From Lachnospiraceae bacterium (GTDB lineage: Bacteria; Bacillota; Clostridia; Lachnospirales; Lachnospiraceae): DNA of 52,122 bases. The translations under genes were made by a program, and so were the position numbers. Each line of letters opens with the position of its first letter. Position 1 is the stretch's first letter. Where the stretch lies: NCBI GenBank assembly GCA_024696615.1, contig JAILGS010000101.1, forward strand, positions 1-52,122, in the 5' to 3' direction. The notes under the pieces are model-generated. The model worked only from the letters and a program-made list of their open reading frames with translations. It did not search any database and was not told the origin of the DNA. Shown one piece after another: positions 8,539 through 17,188 of this stretch.

Positions 8539-9738
8539 ATGAATAATAAAAAATATTACGAAATTGTATTATGGTCCTTAGTATTCGTAGCCTCTTCCAT
8601 GATTATAGGAAAAATTCTATTGGATTGGAATGGTTTTTTAGGACTTTTAAGCTATATTTTTAAGATTACTTCTCCATTTCTGTGGGGTTTTTCTTTAGCA
8701 TTTTTATTAAATCCCATGGTGAAATGGTTTATGCAAAAGGTATTTATCCCCCTTCGTAAGAAGCTGGTGAAGAATTCCGACAAGCCATCCAAATGGCCAT
8801 TCTACTGGAGTCTGATTGTGGTCTACATTCTGGTTGTGGGATTGATCACAGGAATTTTATTCATCATCATTCCTCAGATCTATGATTCTTTAGTAGAATT
8901 AATTGGTCTGTTAAATGTGCAGTACTTCAAGATCGTGGACTGGTTAAATCATTTGCCAGAAACCATCCATGGAGTCAATGTTAGCTGGATTGTTTCCGTG
9001 GTACAGGATGCGGCTCCTAGAGTGGTGGAATATGCTACCACCTTTACCGCCAACCTCCTGCCAATCATTGCCAATAAGTCCTTATTAGTGATTCGGGGAA
9101 TCTGGAATATCATTCTGGGCTTCATTATTTCCGCCTATGTACTGGGGGACAAGGCCGCAATGCTCGAGGGAGCGAAGCGATTCTTCTATGCTTACCTTCC
9201 TATTAAGCGCAGCGGATTTATCTTTAAGTTATCCCGGGAAGCCAATGTCATCTTCTCCAACTACATCACGGGAAAGACCTTGGATTCCATGATCATCGGA
9301 ATTCTTTGCTTCGTGTTAATGTCCATCCTGAGACTGGATTTTGCCGTATTGATCAGTGTAACCTTTGGCATTACCAATATGATCCCTTATTTTGGTCCAT
9401 TGATTGGTGTAGCATTTGGAACCTTTATCCTCTTAATTAAGGATCCACTTTCCGGACTGATCTTCTTAATTATGGGATTTATCCTTCAGCAGTTCGATGG
9501 TCTCTACTTAGGGCCAAAGATTCTTGGACAGTCCACGGGTATTAAGCCATTCTGGGTAATCTTTGCCATTACCCTTGGTGGAAGCCTCTTTGGCGTCATC
9601 GGTATGTTGATCGGTGTACCAACCGTTGCCGTACTTCTGTATGGTTATAATATCCTCTTAGAAGAGCGGATGTTGGAGCGGGAAATCACCTTTGATCCTA
9701 ATGGTTCTGCCAAAGAAATCAAGAAACGTGAGCGCTAA
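8539..9738 (+). CDS. AI-2E family transporter (PerM/YdiK-like membrane protein)
   Basis: Polytopic membrane protein of 399 aa with about seven to eight hydrophobic segments. The family-typical late regions are SNYITGKTLDSMIIGILCF near residue 240, then TNMIPYFGPLIGVAFG near 282 and LGGSLFGVIGMLIGVPTVA near 350. Members include TqsA and putative Na+/H+ or autoinducer exporters, but the substrate of this one is unknown. ATG 8539 is chosen because GTGAGG lies just upstream; an in-frame TTG at 8518 overlaps the promoter and is unlikely. It is monocistronic, between its own promoter and a strong terminator. Confidence 0.88.
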   Translation: MNNKKYYEIVLWSLVFVASSMIIGKILLDWNGFLGLLSYIFKITSPFLWGFSLAFLLNPMVKWFMQKVFIPLRKKLVKNSDKPSKWPFYWSLIVVYILVVGLITGILFIIIPQIYDSLVELIGLLNVQYFKIVDWLNHLPETIHGVNVSWIVSVVQDAAPRVVEYATTFTANLLPIIANKSLLVIRGIWNIILGFIISAYVLGDKAAMLEGAKRFFYAYLPIKRSGFIFKLSREANVIFSNYITGKTLDSMIIGILCFVLMSILRLDFAVLISVTFGITNMIPYFGPLIGVAFGTFILLIKDPLSGLIFLIMGFILQQFDGLYLGPKILGQSTGIKPFWVIFAITLGGSLFGVIGMLIGVPTVAVLLYGYNILLEERMLEREITFDPNGSAKEIKKRER

Positions 9739-9749
9739 CAAAAACCAAA

Positions 9750-9786
9750 AGCGGTATCAGGAAACTCCCGATACCGCTTATTTTTA
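9750..9786. terminator. intrinsic terminator after the AI-2E permease
   Basis: A perfect 9-bp stem AGCGGTATC (9750-9758) / GATACCGCT (9770-9778) is followed by TATTTTT. On the other strand a short T-rich run also follows, so it may serve trmB as well. Confidence 0.88.
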
Positions 9787-9818
9787 CGCTATTTTGATAC
9801 GAATCTTTCACTTAATCC

Positions 9819-10457
9819 CTAGCGAATCGCAATCAACTTATTGATTTTCTGACCCTGGGCAGAAAATCTTGCCTCATACTCCGTCATCACATTGCCTTCA
9901 TTCATCTTCTCATCCCGATGAAGGTCCCTGGTAAACTCTCGAATCTTCCAGCCTGCTTCCTCAATCTCCGTTAAGGACCATTCGAACAAATCATTATTAT
10001 CCGTCTTAAACTGCACTTCCCCGTCCTTTTTTAACATCCGATCGTAGCGAGCCATATATTCTCTTGAAGTCAGACGGCGTCTGGCATGACGGTCCTTAGG
10101 CCATGGATCGGAAAAATTCAGATAGATGCGATCCACTTCTCCCTCTCCAAAAATCTCCGTAATGGTTTCCGCATCCATACGAATAAACCGAAGATTGGGA
10201 AGTTGTAACTCATTTTGCTTTTCCAGAGCACGAATTAACACGCTAGAATACTTTTCAATTCCCACATAATTATATTCCGGATGTTCCTTGGCTAAGGTGG
10301 TAATAAAGGTTCCCTTTCCCATGCCCACTTCAATCCGAATAGGATGATCATTTCCAAAGACTTCCTTCCAGGTTCCGGCCATTGGCTCCGGATCTGCTAA
10401 TACATATTCACTTTCCACCATGGCTTCCTTAGCACCCGGCACATTTCTAAGACGCAT
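9819..10457 (-). CDS. trmB: tRNA (guanine-N7-)-methyltransferase
   Basis: SAM-dependent enzyme that makes m7G46 in the variable loop of tRNA. The 212-aa length is normal. The SAM-binding EVGMGKGTF lies near residue 42, and the family signature LNFSDPWPKDRHARRRL near residue 114 includes the catalytic Asp region. The start ATG 10457 has GTTAGGAG upstream. A consensus promoter lies at 10574-10602, leaving a leader of about 110 nt with a possible hairpin. It is convergent with the AI-2E permease. Confidence 0.95.
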   Translation of the reverse strand: MRLRNVPGAKEAMVESEYVLADPEPMAGTWKEVFGNDHPIRIEVGMGKGTFITTLAKEHPEYNYVGIEKYSSVLIRALEKQNELQLPNLRFIRMDAETITEIFGEGEVDRIYLNFSDPWPKDRHARRRLTSREYMARYDRMLKKDGEVQFKTDNNDLFEWSLTEIEEAGWKIREFTRDLHRDEKMNEGNVMTEYEARFSAQGQKINKLIAIR

Positions 10458-10504
10458 ACGCTCTCTCCTAACTCTTATTCTTTCTCATAATTTCATAGAA
10501 GAAT

Positions 10505-10553
10505 TCGCCCATCCACTCTGCTCCTAGGGTTAAGCAGGCTCTTGGTGGGGCGA
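10505..10553 (-). other. possible structured leader of trmB
   Basis: Within the predicted trmB leader, TCGCCC (10505-10510) pairs with GGGCGA (10548-10553), CAC (10514-10516) with GTG (10545-10547), and CTGCT (10518-10522) with AGCAG (10533-10537), forming one long irregular hairpin. No T-tract follows, so it is not a simple terminator. No known riboswitch is recognised. Confidence 0.4.
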
Positions 10554-10573
10554 GTCTTCTTACACTTCCTACG

Positions 10574-10602
10574 ATTATATCGGTGTTTCTAGAAATTGAC
10601 AA
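10574..10602 (-). promoter_or_regulatory. trmB promoter
   Basis: On the minus strand there is a -35 TTGTCA (10597-10602), a 17-bp spacer and a perfect -10 TATAAT (10574-10579). Transcription would begin near 10567. Confidence 0.7.
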
Positions 10603-10635
10603 GGATGTAGAAATCCACAAATCTTGCGAAAAATA

Positions 10636-10664
10636 TTCCAATTTTTCCACAAAATGCTTATAAT
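10636..10664 (+). promoter_or_regulatory. candidate promoter of the V/A-ATPase operon
   Basis: A perfect -10 TATAAT (10659-10664) with a weak -35 TTCCAA (10636-10641) at 17 bp, about 50 bp before the first gene of the operon. Confidence 0.55.
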
Positions 10665-10715
10665 GAAGTCGTTAGATTTATTTTTATCAGTATGCAAAGA
10701 AAAGAGGGGATACGC

Positions 10716-11027
10716 ATGGATAAAGTTATCGAAACATTACAATCCATAGAAGAACGTGCGGATCATTATCAGACTACAACGGTGAATGCAGAGAAGGATT
10801 TCTTAGACCGTTTTAAAGAGATGAAACGGGATTACAAGCTCCTGGCCACGAAAGCCACAGCGGAGTCCTTAGCTTCCCTGCGAAGTTCACTTCAATCCTC
10901 CATTGACGCGGAGCTTCGTTCCACCAAGCAGTCCACCGAAGAGGCTATTGTGGCACTGAATCAGAACTTCACCGCCAATCATACCAAGATTGCCGAAGAC
11001 ATCTTTCAGAGAATTATCGAGGTGTAA
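10716..11027 (+). CDS. V/A-type ATPase peripheral-stalk subunit G/H-like
   Basis: First gene of the ATPase operon, 103 aa, almost wholly charged alpha-helical coiled coil (EERADHY, FKEMKRDY, AEELR-type heptads). By position and form it matches subunit G (NtpF / AhaH), which pairs with subunit E in the outer stalk that links the A3B3 head to subunit I. ATG 10716 is chosen because AAGAGGGGA precedes it; an earlier in-frame ATG at 10692 lacks a ribosome site. The next gene starts 2 bp after its stop. Sequence conservation of this subunit is low, so the call rests strongly on context. Confidence 0.72.
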   Translation: MDKVIETLQSIEERADHYQTTTVNAEKDFLDRFKEMKRDYKLLATKATAESLASLRSSLQSSIDAELRSTKQSTEEAIVALNQNFTANHTKIAEDIFQRIIEV

Positions 11028-11029
11028 TT

Positions 11030-12088
11030 ATGGGTATTGCAGCTTCCTACAGTGGCATTCATGCCAAGTTAAAAGCCATGGAAGGGCACTTAATTACGCC
11101 CGAACAATATGCAGAAATCGCGTCCCAGCCCTCTGTCCCAGAGTTCTTGACATATCTTAAGGAACATACATCGTATGCCACCATCTTCGAACAGTCGGAC
11201 GCCAATTCCCTGCACCGTAGAACCATTGAGACCCTTCTTCCCCAAGCCCTTTATGAGGACTTTAAGAAGATCTATCTCTTTGCCACTGCGGACCAGCGAA
11301 CCTATCTCGACATTTATTTTCACGGCTTAGAAATTTCCTTTTTAAAACGCTGTATCACCAGGGTGATGCACGACCATAATATTGCCGATTTCCATGTGAC
11401 CTTTGATGATTTTTTTGAGCGGCACACCAGATTTAGCGCCGAGGCTCTCACCAAAGCCACCACCATGGAAGAGATTTCTGAGGCCATGGAACATACCGCA
11501 TATGCGCCTATTTTTACCTATCTTGGAAACAATCCCGGCTCCACCTATGCGGATTACGAACTGGCCATTAACCTGCATTACTATGCCAATGTATGGAAAA
11601 CCTTAAATCGACTGGATACCTTATCTACTACGGATAACTCCGATATGGTTCGCTTCCATTATGGCACGCAGATTGATCTGTGTAATCTGGCCTGGATCCG
11701 ACGAGCCAAATTTAATTTTCATATTGAACAGGATCGGATTATTACCTATCTGATTCCCTGCCACTTTAAACTCCACGCTGGGGATGTGAAGGAATTTATT
11801 AACACCTCCAGCATTGAAGAATTCGATGCATTGTTAAAAGAAACCTACTACGGTAAGCATTATGGAATTACCAATGCAGCCGCCCTACATGATACATTTG
11901 ACAGGACCGTGGAAACCATTGCTCTAAAAACAGCGAAGGCCAATCCCTATTCCATTGCCAGTGTTTACTCCTATTTAATTACTAAGGAGAATGAAAAGAA
12001 TCGTCTGATTCGAGCCTTAGAAGGCATTCGATATGGTCTCGATGCCAGAACCATATTAGACTATATGAATGGAGGTTTTTTGACATGA
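11030..12088 (+). CDS. ntpC: V/A-type ATPase subunit C (AC39 family)
   Basis: A 352-aa soluble helical protein of the ATP synthase C/AC39 family, the socket that couples the central rotor stalk to the membrane c-ring. The N-terminal YSGIHAKLKAMEGHLITPEQY is characteristic, and three weakly similar helical repeats follow. Its stop overlaps the start of subunit I by 4 nt (ATGA), indicating translational coupling. It lies second in the operon, whereas in the Enterococcus ntp operon C follows E; the order here is G-C-I-K-F-E-A-B-D. Confidence 0.9.
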   Translation: MGIAASYSGIHAKLKAMEGHLITPEQYAEIASQPSVPEFLTYLKEHTSYATIFEQSDANSLHRRTIETLLPQALYEDFKKIYLFATADQRTYLDIYFHGLEISFLKRCITRVMHDHNIADFHVTFDDFFERHTRFSAEALTKATTMEEISEAMEHTAYAPIFTYLGNNPGSTYADYELAINLHYYANVWKTLNRLDTLSTTDNSDMVRFHYGTQIDLCNLAWIRRAKFNFHIEQDRIITYLIPCHFKLHAGDVKEFINTSSIEEFDALLKETYYGKHYGITNAAALHDTFDRTVETIALKTAKANPYSIASVYSYLITKENEKNRLIRALEGIRYGLDARTILDYMNGGFLT

Positions 12089-14031
12089 TCGTCAATATGA
12101 AATTCCTAACCATTACGGGGCCTAAGGATGATATTGATCGTGTGACCGAACAATACCTTTCCAAATATGAGATTCAATTGGAAAATGCGCTGACAGAATT
12201 AAAAGATGTGCAAAATCTCCGACCATTTACCCAATCCAATCCCTATAAAGGACTCCTGGCCCGCCTCGAAAACTATGAGCGCTATATTAGCTTAGAAGGC
12301 AATTCCCAGGGAATTTCCCTTTCCTATGAGGAAATTAGCCAACTTTTAGATGAGGCGGATCGAAAATTAAGTGAGATGGATACGGAGATGGATGCCATCA
12401 GTAACCAGATTGCTCCCCTCCAGGAGCGAATGAATGTGGTTCATCCCTTCCGTAATCTCGAATATAATATCATGGATATCCTGAATTTAAAGTACATCCG
12501 CTTCCAATTTGGACGAATGCCGAAAGAACAGTACGAGCGCTTCATCAATTATATGTATGATGAGTTAGATGTGGTCTTTGTAAAATGTGAGGAAAGCGAT
12601 GGCTATGTCTGGGGTGTGTACTTCACCACCGTCAATCAGGCCTCCCGAATGAGTGGTATCTTCTCCACCCTGCATTTTGAGAAGACCTATCTTCCGAAGG
12701 AATATGATGGTACTCCGGCGGATATCTACCACAATTTGGAGACAGAAATCTCTAGCTTAAAGCGCCGCCAGAACAAAATCAGTGCGGATGCGGTGGTTTA
12801 TCTTACGGAGAATCTTGAAAAATACATTGCCGCCAAGAAGAAATTAACCACCCTAACGGATAATTTCGATATTCGAAAACTGGCAGCCATCACTCCACAC
12901 TCCGCTTCCCGTGCCGATTATTTCATCCTCTGCGGATGGGCCAGTGATCAGGATGCGAAAGCGTTGGAGAAGGATTGTGAAGCGGAAGAAGAGCTATTTT
13001 GCTACTTAGAGGATCCTCGGGATACCAAGGCAACCATCTCTGTTCCCCCTACCAAGTTAAAGAACTTCTCCTTATTTAAGCCCTTTGAAATGTACATCCA
13101 GATGTATGGCTTACCGAATTATAACGAAATCGATCCCACCCTATTTGTCGCCATCAGTTATTCCTTTATCTTTGGCGCCATGTTCGGTGATGTGGGGCAG
13201 GGACTGGTGCTCTTTCTCCTGGGACTCCTGTTATATCGCTGGAAGAAGATTAATCTTGCCGGAATTATTGCATGTTGTGGACTTTGCTCCACCCTGTTTG
13301 GTGTTCTATATGGTTCCGTCTTCGGCTTTGAAGATTGGCTCCCGGCCCTGTGGTTGAAACCATCCAAAGCCATGACCAATCTTCCGTTCATCGGACGAAT
13401 GAATACCATCTTCGTAATTGCCATCGCCTTTGGTATGTTCCTGATTCTTGGAGCCATGGTGCTTCAGATATGCAATGCGATCAAGCAAAAAGACATCGAA
13501 CGCATTTGCTTTGATACCAATGGTCTGGCAGGTTTCATCTTCTATGGGTCCCTTGTGGCAGTGATTTTCCTCTTTATGATGGGACGCCCCCTTCCTGCAA
13601 CAGCCGTGTTCGTGGTGATGTTTTTGTTACCGCTCCTTCTCATTGCCTGCAAGGAGCCGCTAACCAACTGGATCACCAAAAAGCCAAAGCTTATTGAGGG
13701 AAGTCTTGGCATGTTCTTCACACAGACCTTCTTTGAGATGTTTGAAGTACTGCTGTCCTACTTCTCCAATACTCTTTCCTTCGTGCGTGTGGGCGCGTTT
13801 GCCGTATCCCATGCAGCCATGATGGAGGTGGTTTTAATGCTTGCAGGAATCGAAAGCGGTTCCCCGAATCTTTTAGTGGTCATCCTGGGCAATATCTTTG
13901 TTGCCGGTATGGAGGGCCTGATCGTGGGAATTCAGGTACTGCGACTGGAATATTATGAGATGTTTTCAAGATTTTATCAGGGCAATGGAAAACCATTTAC
14001 CCCTTATGTCATCGATAAAGAAATCGATTAA
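12085..14031 (+). CDS. ntpI: V/A-type ATPase subunit I (a-subunit)
   Basis: A 648-aa stator subunit. The N-terminal ~330 residues are soluble with coiled coil (for example LDEADRKLSEMDTEMDAI near residue 92). The C-terminal ~310 residues are a membrane domain with about eight helices, starting at FVAISYSFIFGAMFGDVGQG (residues ~353-372), the conserved V-ATPase a-subunit entry motif. LSYFSNTLSFVRVGAFAVSHA near residue 555 holds the essential Arg facing the c-ring glutamate. GGAGG precedes the ATG, which overlaps the subunit C stop. A Met four codons downstream is the alternative start. Confidence 0.95.
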   Translation: MIVNMKFLTITGPKDDIDRVTEQYLSKYEIQLENALTELKDVQNLRPFTQSNPYKGLLARLENYERYISLEGNSQGISLSYEEISQLLDEADRKLSEMDTEMDAISNQIAPLQERMNVVHPFRNLEYNIMDILNLKYIRFQFGRMPKEQYERFINYMYDELDVVFVKCEESDGYVWGVYFTTVNQASRMSGIFSTLHFEKTYLPKEYDGTPADIYHNLETEISSLKRRQNKISADAVVYLTENLEKYIAAKKKLTTLTDNFDIRKLAAITPHSASRADYFILCGWASDQDAKALEKDCEAEEELFCYLEDPRDTKATISVPPTKLKNFSLFKPFEMYIQMYGLPNYNEIDPTLFVAISYSFIFGAMFGDVGQGLVLFLLGLLLYRWKKINLAGIIACCGLCSTLFGVLYGSVFGFEDWLPALWLKPSKAMTNLPFIGRMNTIFVIAIAFGMFLILGAMVLQICNAIKQKDIERICFDTNGLAGFIFYGSLVAVIFLFMMGRPLPATAVFVVMFLLPLLLIACKEPLTNWITKKPKLIEGSLGMFFTQTFFEMFEVLLSYFSNTLSFVRVGAFAVSHAAMMEVVLMLAGIESGSPNLLVVILGNIFVAGMEGLIVGIQVLRLEYYEMFSRFYQGNGKPFTPYVIDKEID

Positions 14032-14078
14032 TGGGAATTCTTGATCCCAACTTAACATATCTTAAAGGAGGTCATCCA

Positions 14079-14507
14079 ATGACAACAACAGTAAAATTAT
14101 TAATGGTAATCACTTTAGTATTAAGTATTATTCTTCCTTTCGGTTATTATCTGATCGGGGAACGAAGTAGAGGACGTTTTAAAACCAGCTTGGCGGTTAA
14201 TACCTTCTTCTTCTTTGGTACCTTATTGATCGCCACGGTGATGCTCTTTAGTGGGGATGTTTCTGCTGCCCAGGAAGCTAGTAATTCCGGTCTTGCCACC
14301 GGCCTTGGTTATATTGCAGCCGGCATTGTAACTGGTCTTTCCTGTATCGGTGGTGGTATTGCGGTAGCAAGTGCCGCTTCTGCTGCCCTTGGTGCAATTA
14401 GTGAAGATTCAAGTATCCTCGGTAAATCCTTGATCTTCGTTGGTCTTGCAGAAGGTATCGCCCTGTACGGACTGATCATTTCCTTCTCCATCCTTGGTAA
14501 GCTCTAA
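14079..14507 (+). CDS. ntpK: V/A-type ATPase subunit K (c-ring proteolipid)
   Basis: Membrane rotor subunit, 142 aa, four hydrophobic helices (about 5-25, 37-58, 72-103, 114-140). The ion-binding carboxylate is E125 in VGLAEGIALYG. The second hairpin (TGLGYIAAGIVTGLSCIGGGI) is well conserved, but the first hairpin has no acidic residue and looks divergent. One carboxylate per four-helix unit is known from other bacterial V-type K subunits. Ion choice, Na+ or H+, is not decided by what I can see. ATG 14079 follows AAAGGAGG; an in-frame ATG at 14031 overlaps the subunit I stop and lacks a ribosome site. The stop overlaps the next start (TAATG). Confidence 0.93.
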   Translation: MTTTVKLLMVITLVLSIILPFGYYLIGERSRGRFKTSLAVNTFFFFGTLLIATVMLFSGDVSAAQEASNSGLATGLGYIAAGIVTGLSCIGGGIAVASAASAALGAISEDSSILGKSLIFVGLAEGIALYGLIISFSILGKL

Positions 14508-14815
14508 TGTATATGTATCTTCTTAGCGATAACATCGATACCCTGACGGGCATGCGCCTTGTGGGGGTGGATGGAGTCGTTGTTCATGACCAGGAAGCAT
14601 TCTCTGCCAAGCTTTCCGAAGTGTTGGAGAATCCGGAAATCGGCATTCTTCTTATTACGGAAGAGCTTAGTAATCAGTTTCCCGAGGAGATTCGCGACAT
14701 CAAGCTGAATCGCAGATTGCCACTGGTTGTAGAAATACCGGACCGCCACGGTTCTGACCGGGGAGCGGACTTTATTACCCAATATGTGAATGAGGCCATC
14801 GGTCTGAAACTGTAA
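14507..14815 (+). CDS. V/A-type ATPase subunit F
   Basis: A 102-aa central-stalk subunit (NtpG / AtpF of archaea) that, with subunit D, forms the rotor shaft. The N-terminal LLSDNIDTLTGMRLVGVDGVVV and the central IGILLITEELSNQ are typical of the Rossmann-like F subunit. The ATG overlaps the stop of subunit K by one base. A second in-frame ATG lies two codons on; either may be used. Subunit E follows after 17 bp. Confidence 0.9.
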   Translation: MYMYLLSDNIDTLTGMRLVGVDGVVVHDQEAFSAKLSEVLENPEIGILLITEELSNQFPEEIRDIKLNRRLPLVVEIPDRHGSDRGADFITQYVNEAIGLKL

Positions 14816-14832
14816 GAAAAGGAGATGGGACT

Positions 14833-15420
14833 GTGACGATTAATGAAAAACTAAAACATTTTTATGCCTCCTCCTTGGAAGAGGCCAGAGCACAGAGCAA
14901 TCAGACATTGATCCAATATCGTGCCTCCTTAGAGCAGGAGATGGAAGACTATAAAAAATCCATTGATGCGGCGGAAGAATTACGCAAAAAGGATGCGGAG
15001 GTAAAGATTCGTCGAAGTATCAATCATGAACTGACGGAACAGTTAATTGCCACCCGCAAATCTTTAACAGACCGTCATACGGAGCTAAAAGAGGCCATAT
15101 TTAATGAAGTATCCACCCTCCTTCGGGTCTATCGAAAGACGGCGGATTATAAACTAAAATTACAAGAATATATTGAACATATTCTGGAATTTGCCGGGGA
15201 GGACCGGGTTACCATCTATATGGATCCGGAGGATGAGAAATTCATCGACGAATTTTCCAAGCTCTATGACTGTGATTATGTGGTGAATGAAACCTCCTTT
15301 GGCGGCGGAATTCGAGCAGTGATTCCTGCAAGAGAAATCATGATCGAACATGCATTTGATACTGGCTTTGCCAAAGAATATGAACGATTCAGCTTTAACG
15401 GAGGTAACTCCAATGACTAA
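14833..15420 (+). CDS. ntpE: V/A-type ATPase subunit E
   Basis: Peripheral-stalk subunit, 195 aa. Residues ~1-85 form a long charged helix (LEQEMEDYKKSIDAAEELRK region), and the C-terminal globular half ends in GGGIRAVIPAREIMIEHAFD, typical of E subunits. It pairs with the G-like subunit. Translation probably starts at GTG 14833, preceded by AAAAGGAG. The last 8 nt overlap the start of subunit A. Confidence 0.9.
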   Translation: MTINEKLKHFYASSLEEARAQSNQTLIQYRASLEQEMEDYKKSIDAAEELRKKDAEVKIRRSINHELTEQLIATRKSLTDRHTELKEAIFNEVSTLLRVYRKTADYKLKLQEYIEHILEFAGEDRVTIYMDPEDEKFIDEFSKLYDCDYVVNETSFGGGIRAVIPAREIMIEHAFDTGFAKEYERFSFNGGNSND

Positions 15421-17176
15421 ACAAGGAATCATCTATGGTGTAAATGGCCCCGTCATCTACATCAAAGGAAAAACAGAATTTCAGATGGCCGAGATGGTCT
15501 ATGTGGGAAAGGAACGCTTAGTGGGAGAAGTCATTGCCCTAAGCCGAAACCTTACCACCATCCAGGTCTACGAAGAGACCACGGGACTTGCCCCAGGGGA
15601 TGAAGTCATCGGTACCGATGCTCCCATCTCCGTTACTCTTGCCCCAGGCATCTTAAATAACATCTTTGATGGTATTGAACGCCCTTTAGCAAGTATTGCC
15701 AAAGCTTCCGGGGCCTATATTGCCCGGGGTGTCAGCGTGGACTCCTTAGATTATGAGAAATCCTGGGATGTAACGCTCTGCGTAAAACCGGGGGATGTGG
15801 TAAAGGGTGGTGCGATTCTTGCCACCACACCGGAGACCAAAGCCATTGTCCACAAAGTAATGCTTTCTCCAAATCTTGCTGGAACCATCGTATCCGTTAT
15901 GCCCAATGGCTCCTATACCTTAAAGGATACCATTGCCACGTTACAGAAAGAGGATGGCTCCATCGTAGATCTTACCATGGTGCAGAAATGGCCCATCCGT
16001 ATTCCACGACCAACTGCCGCAAGAGAACGCATTAGCCTTCCGCTCATTACGGGACAGCGAATTTTAGATACCCTCTTTCCAATTGCCAAGGGTGGTACTG
16101 CAGCAATTCCAGGCGGATTTGGTACTGGTAAAACCATGAATCAGCATCAGATTGCCAAGTGGTCCGATGCGGATATTATCATCTATATTGGTTGTGGTGA
16201 ACGAGGCAACGAGATGACACAGGTATTAGAGGAATTCTCCCAATTAGAGGATCCAAAATCCGGTAATCTTTTGATGGAGCGAACCACCCTGATCGCTAAC
16301 ACCTCCAACATGCCCGTAGCGGCTCGTGAGGCATCCATCTATACGGGCATTACCCTGGCCGAATACTATCGGGATATGGGCTATGATGTGGCTATTATGG
16401 CGGACTCCACCTCCCGTTGGGCGGAAGCTCTTCGTGAATTATCCGGTCGACTAGAGGAAATGCCTGCGGAAGAAGGCTTCCCAGCCTATTTAGCTTCCCG
16501 GCTTGCGGCCTTCTATGAGCGTGCCGGCATGGTGGAAACCTTAAATGGGGAGGAAGGCTCCGTATCCATTATCGGCGCAGTATCCCCACAGGGTGGAGAT
16601 TTCTCAGAACCCGTTACCCAAAATACCAAGCGATTTGTTCGCTGTTTCTGGGGACTGGATAAATCCTTAGCTTATTCCAGACATTTCCCAGCGATTCATT
16701 GGCTCACCTCCTATTCCGAGTATCTCGATGATCTTGGTCCTTGGTACAATGAGAATGTGGCCGGTGATTTCATGGATTGTCGTATGAAGATCGTGGAATT
16801 ATTAAATCAGGAAAGTACCCTGATGGAAATTGTAAAATTAATTGGTAGTGATGTGCTTCCGGACGATCAAAAACTCACCTTGGAGATTGCCCGTGTCATC
16901 CGCCTTGGCTTCTTACAGCAGAATGCCTTCCATCCGGAAGATACCTGCGTTCCGCTCCAGAAGCAATATCAGATGATGAAGATCATCCTCTACCTATATA
17001 CCAAATCCAAAGAATTAGTGGAAATGGGAATGCCCGTGTCCATTCTTCGAGAGAATAATATCTTCGAGAAAGTCATCGCCATCAAATACGATGTGCCGAA
17101 TAACCGGTTAGACGCTTTGGATCAGTATTTTAAAGACATCGATGCCTTCTACGAAGATGTACTGGCAAGAAATTAA
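15413..17176 (+). CDS. ntpA: V/A-type ATPase catalytic subunit A
   Basis: Catalytic ATPase subunit, 587 aa. The P-loop is GGFGTGKT at residues 234-241. The large non-homologous region insert before it (GTIVSVMPNGSYTLKDTI area) is the feature that separates A from F-type beta subunits. Catalytic GERGNEMTQVLEEF and MADSTSRWAEALRELS follow. The start ATG 15413 has AACGGAGG; the frame is open further upstream inside subunit E, but no ribosome site supports that. It forms the A3B3 head with subunit B, which starts 12 bp downstream. Confidence 0.97.
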   Translation: MTKQGIIYGVNGPVIYIKGKTEFQMAEMVYVGKERLVGEVIALSRNLTTIQVYEETTGLAPGDEVIGTDAPISVTLAPGILNNIFDGIERPLASIAKASGAYIARGVSVDSLDYEKSWDVTLCVKPGDVVKGGAILATTPETKAIVHKVMLSPNLAGTIVSVMPNGSYTLKDTIATLQKEDGSIVDLTMVQKWPIRIPRPTAARERISLPLITGQRILDTLFPIAKGGTAAIPGGFGTGKTMNQHQIAKWSDADIIIYIGCGERGNEMTQVLEEFSQLEDPKSGNLLMERTTLIANTSNMPVAAREASIYTGITLAEYYRDMGYDVAIMADSTSRWAEALRELSGRLEEMPAEEGFPAYLASRLAAFYERAGMVETLNGEEGSVSIIGAVSPQGGDFSEPVTQNTKRFVRCFWGLDKSLAYSRHFPAIHWLTSYSEYLDDLGPWYNENVAGDFMDCRMKIVELLNQESTLMEIVKLIGSDVLPDDQKLTLEIARVIRLGFLQQNAFHPEDTCVPLQKQYQMMKIILYLYTKSKELVEMGMPVSILRENNIFEKVIAIKYDVPNNRLDALDQYFKDIDAFYEDVLARN

Positions 17177-17188
17177 GGAGGACGGTTT

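Noticed and set aside
10468-10650. 60-codon open frame before trmB on the minus strand
   Set aside because: Its start lies upstream of the trmB promoter, it has no ribosome site, and the region looks like a leader with a hairpin.
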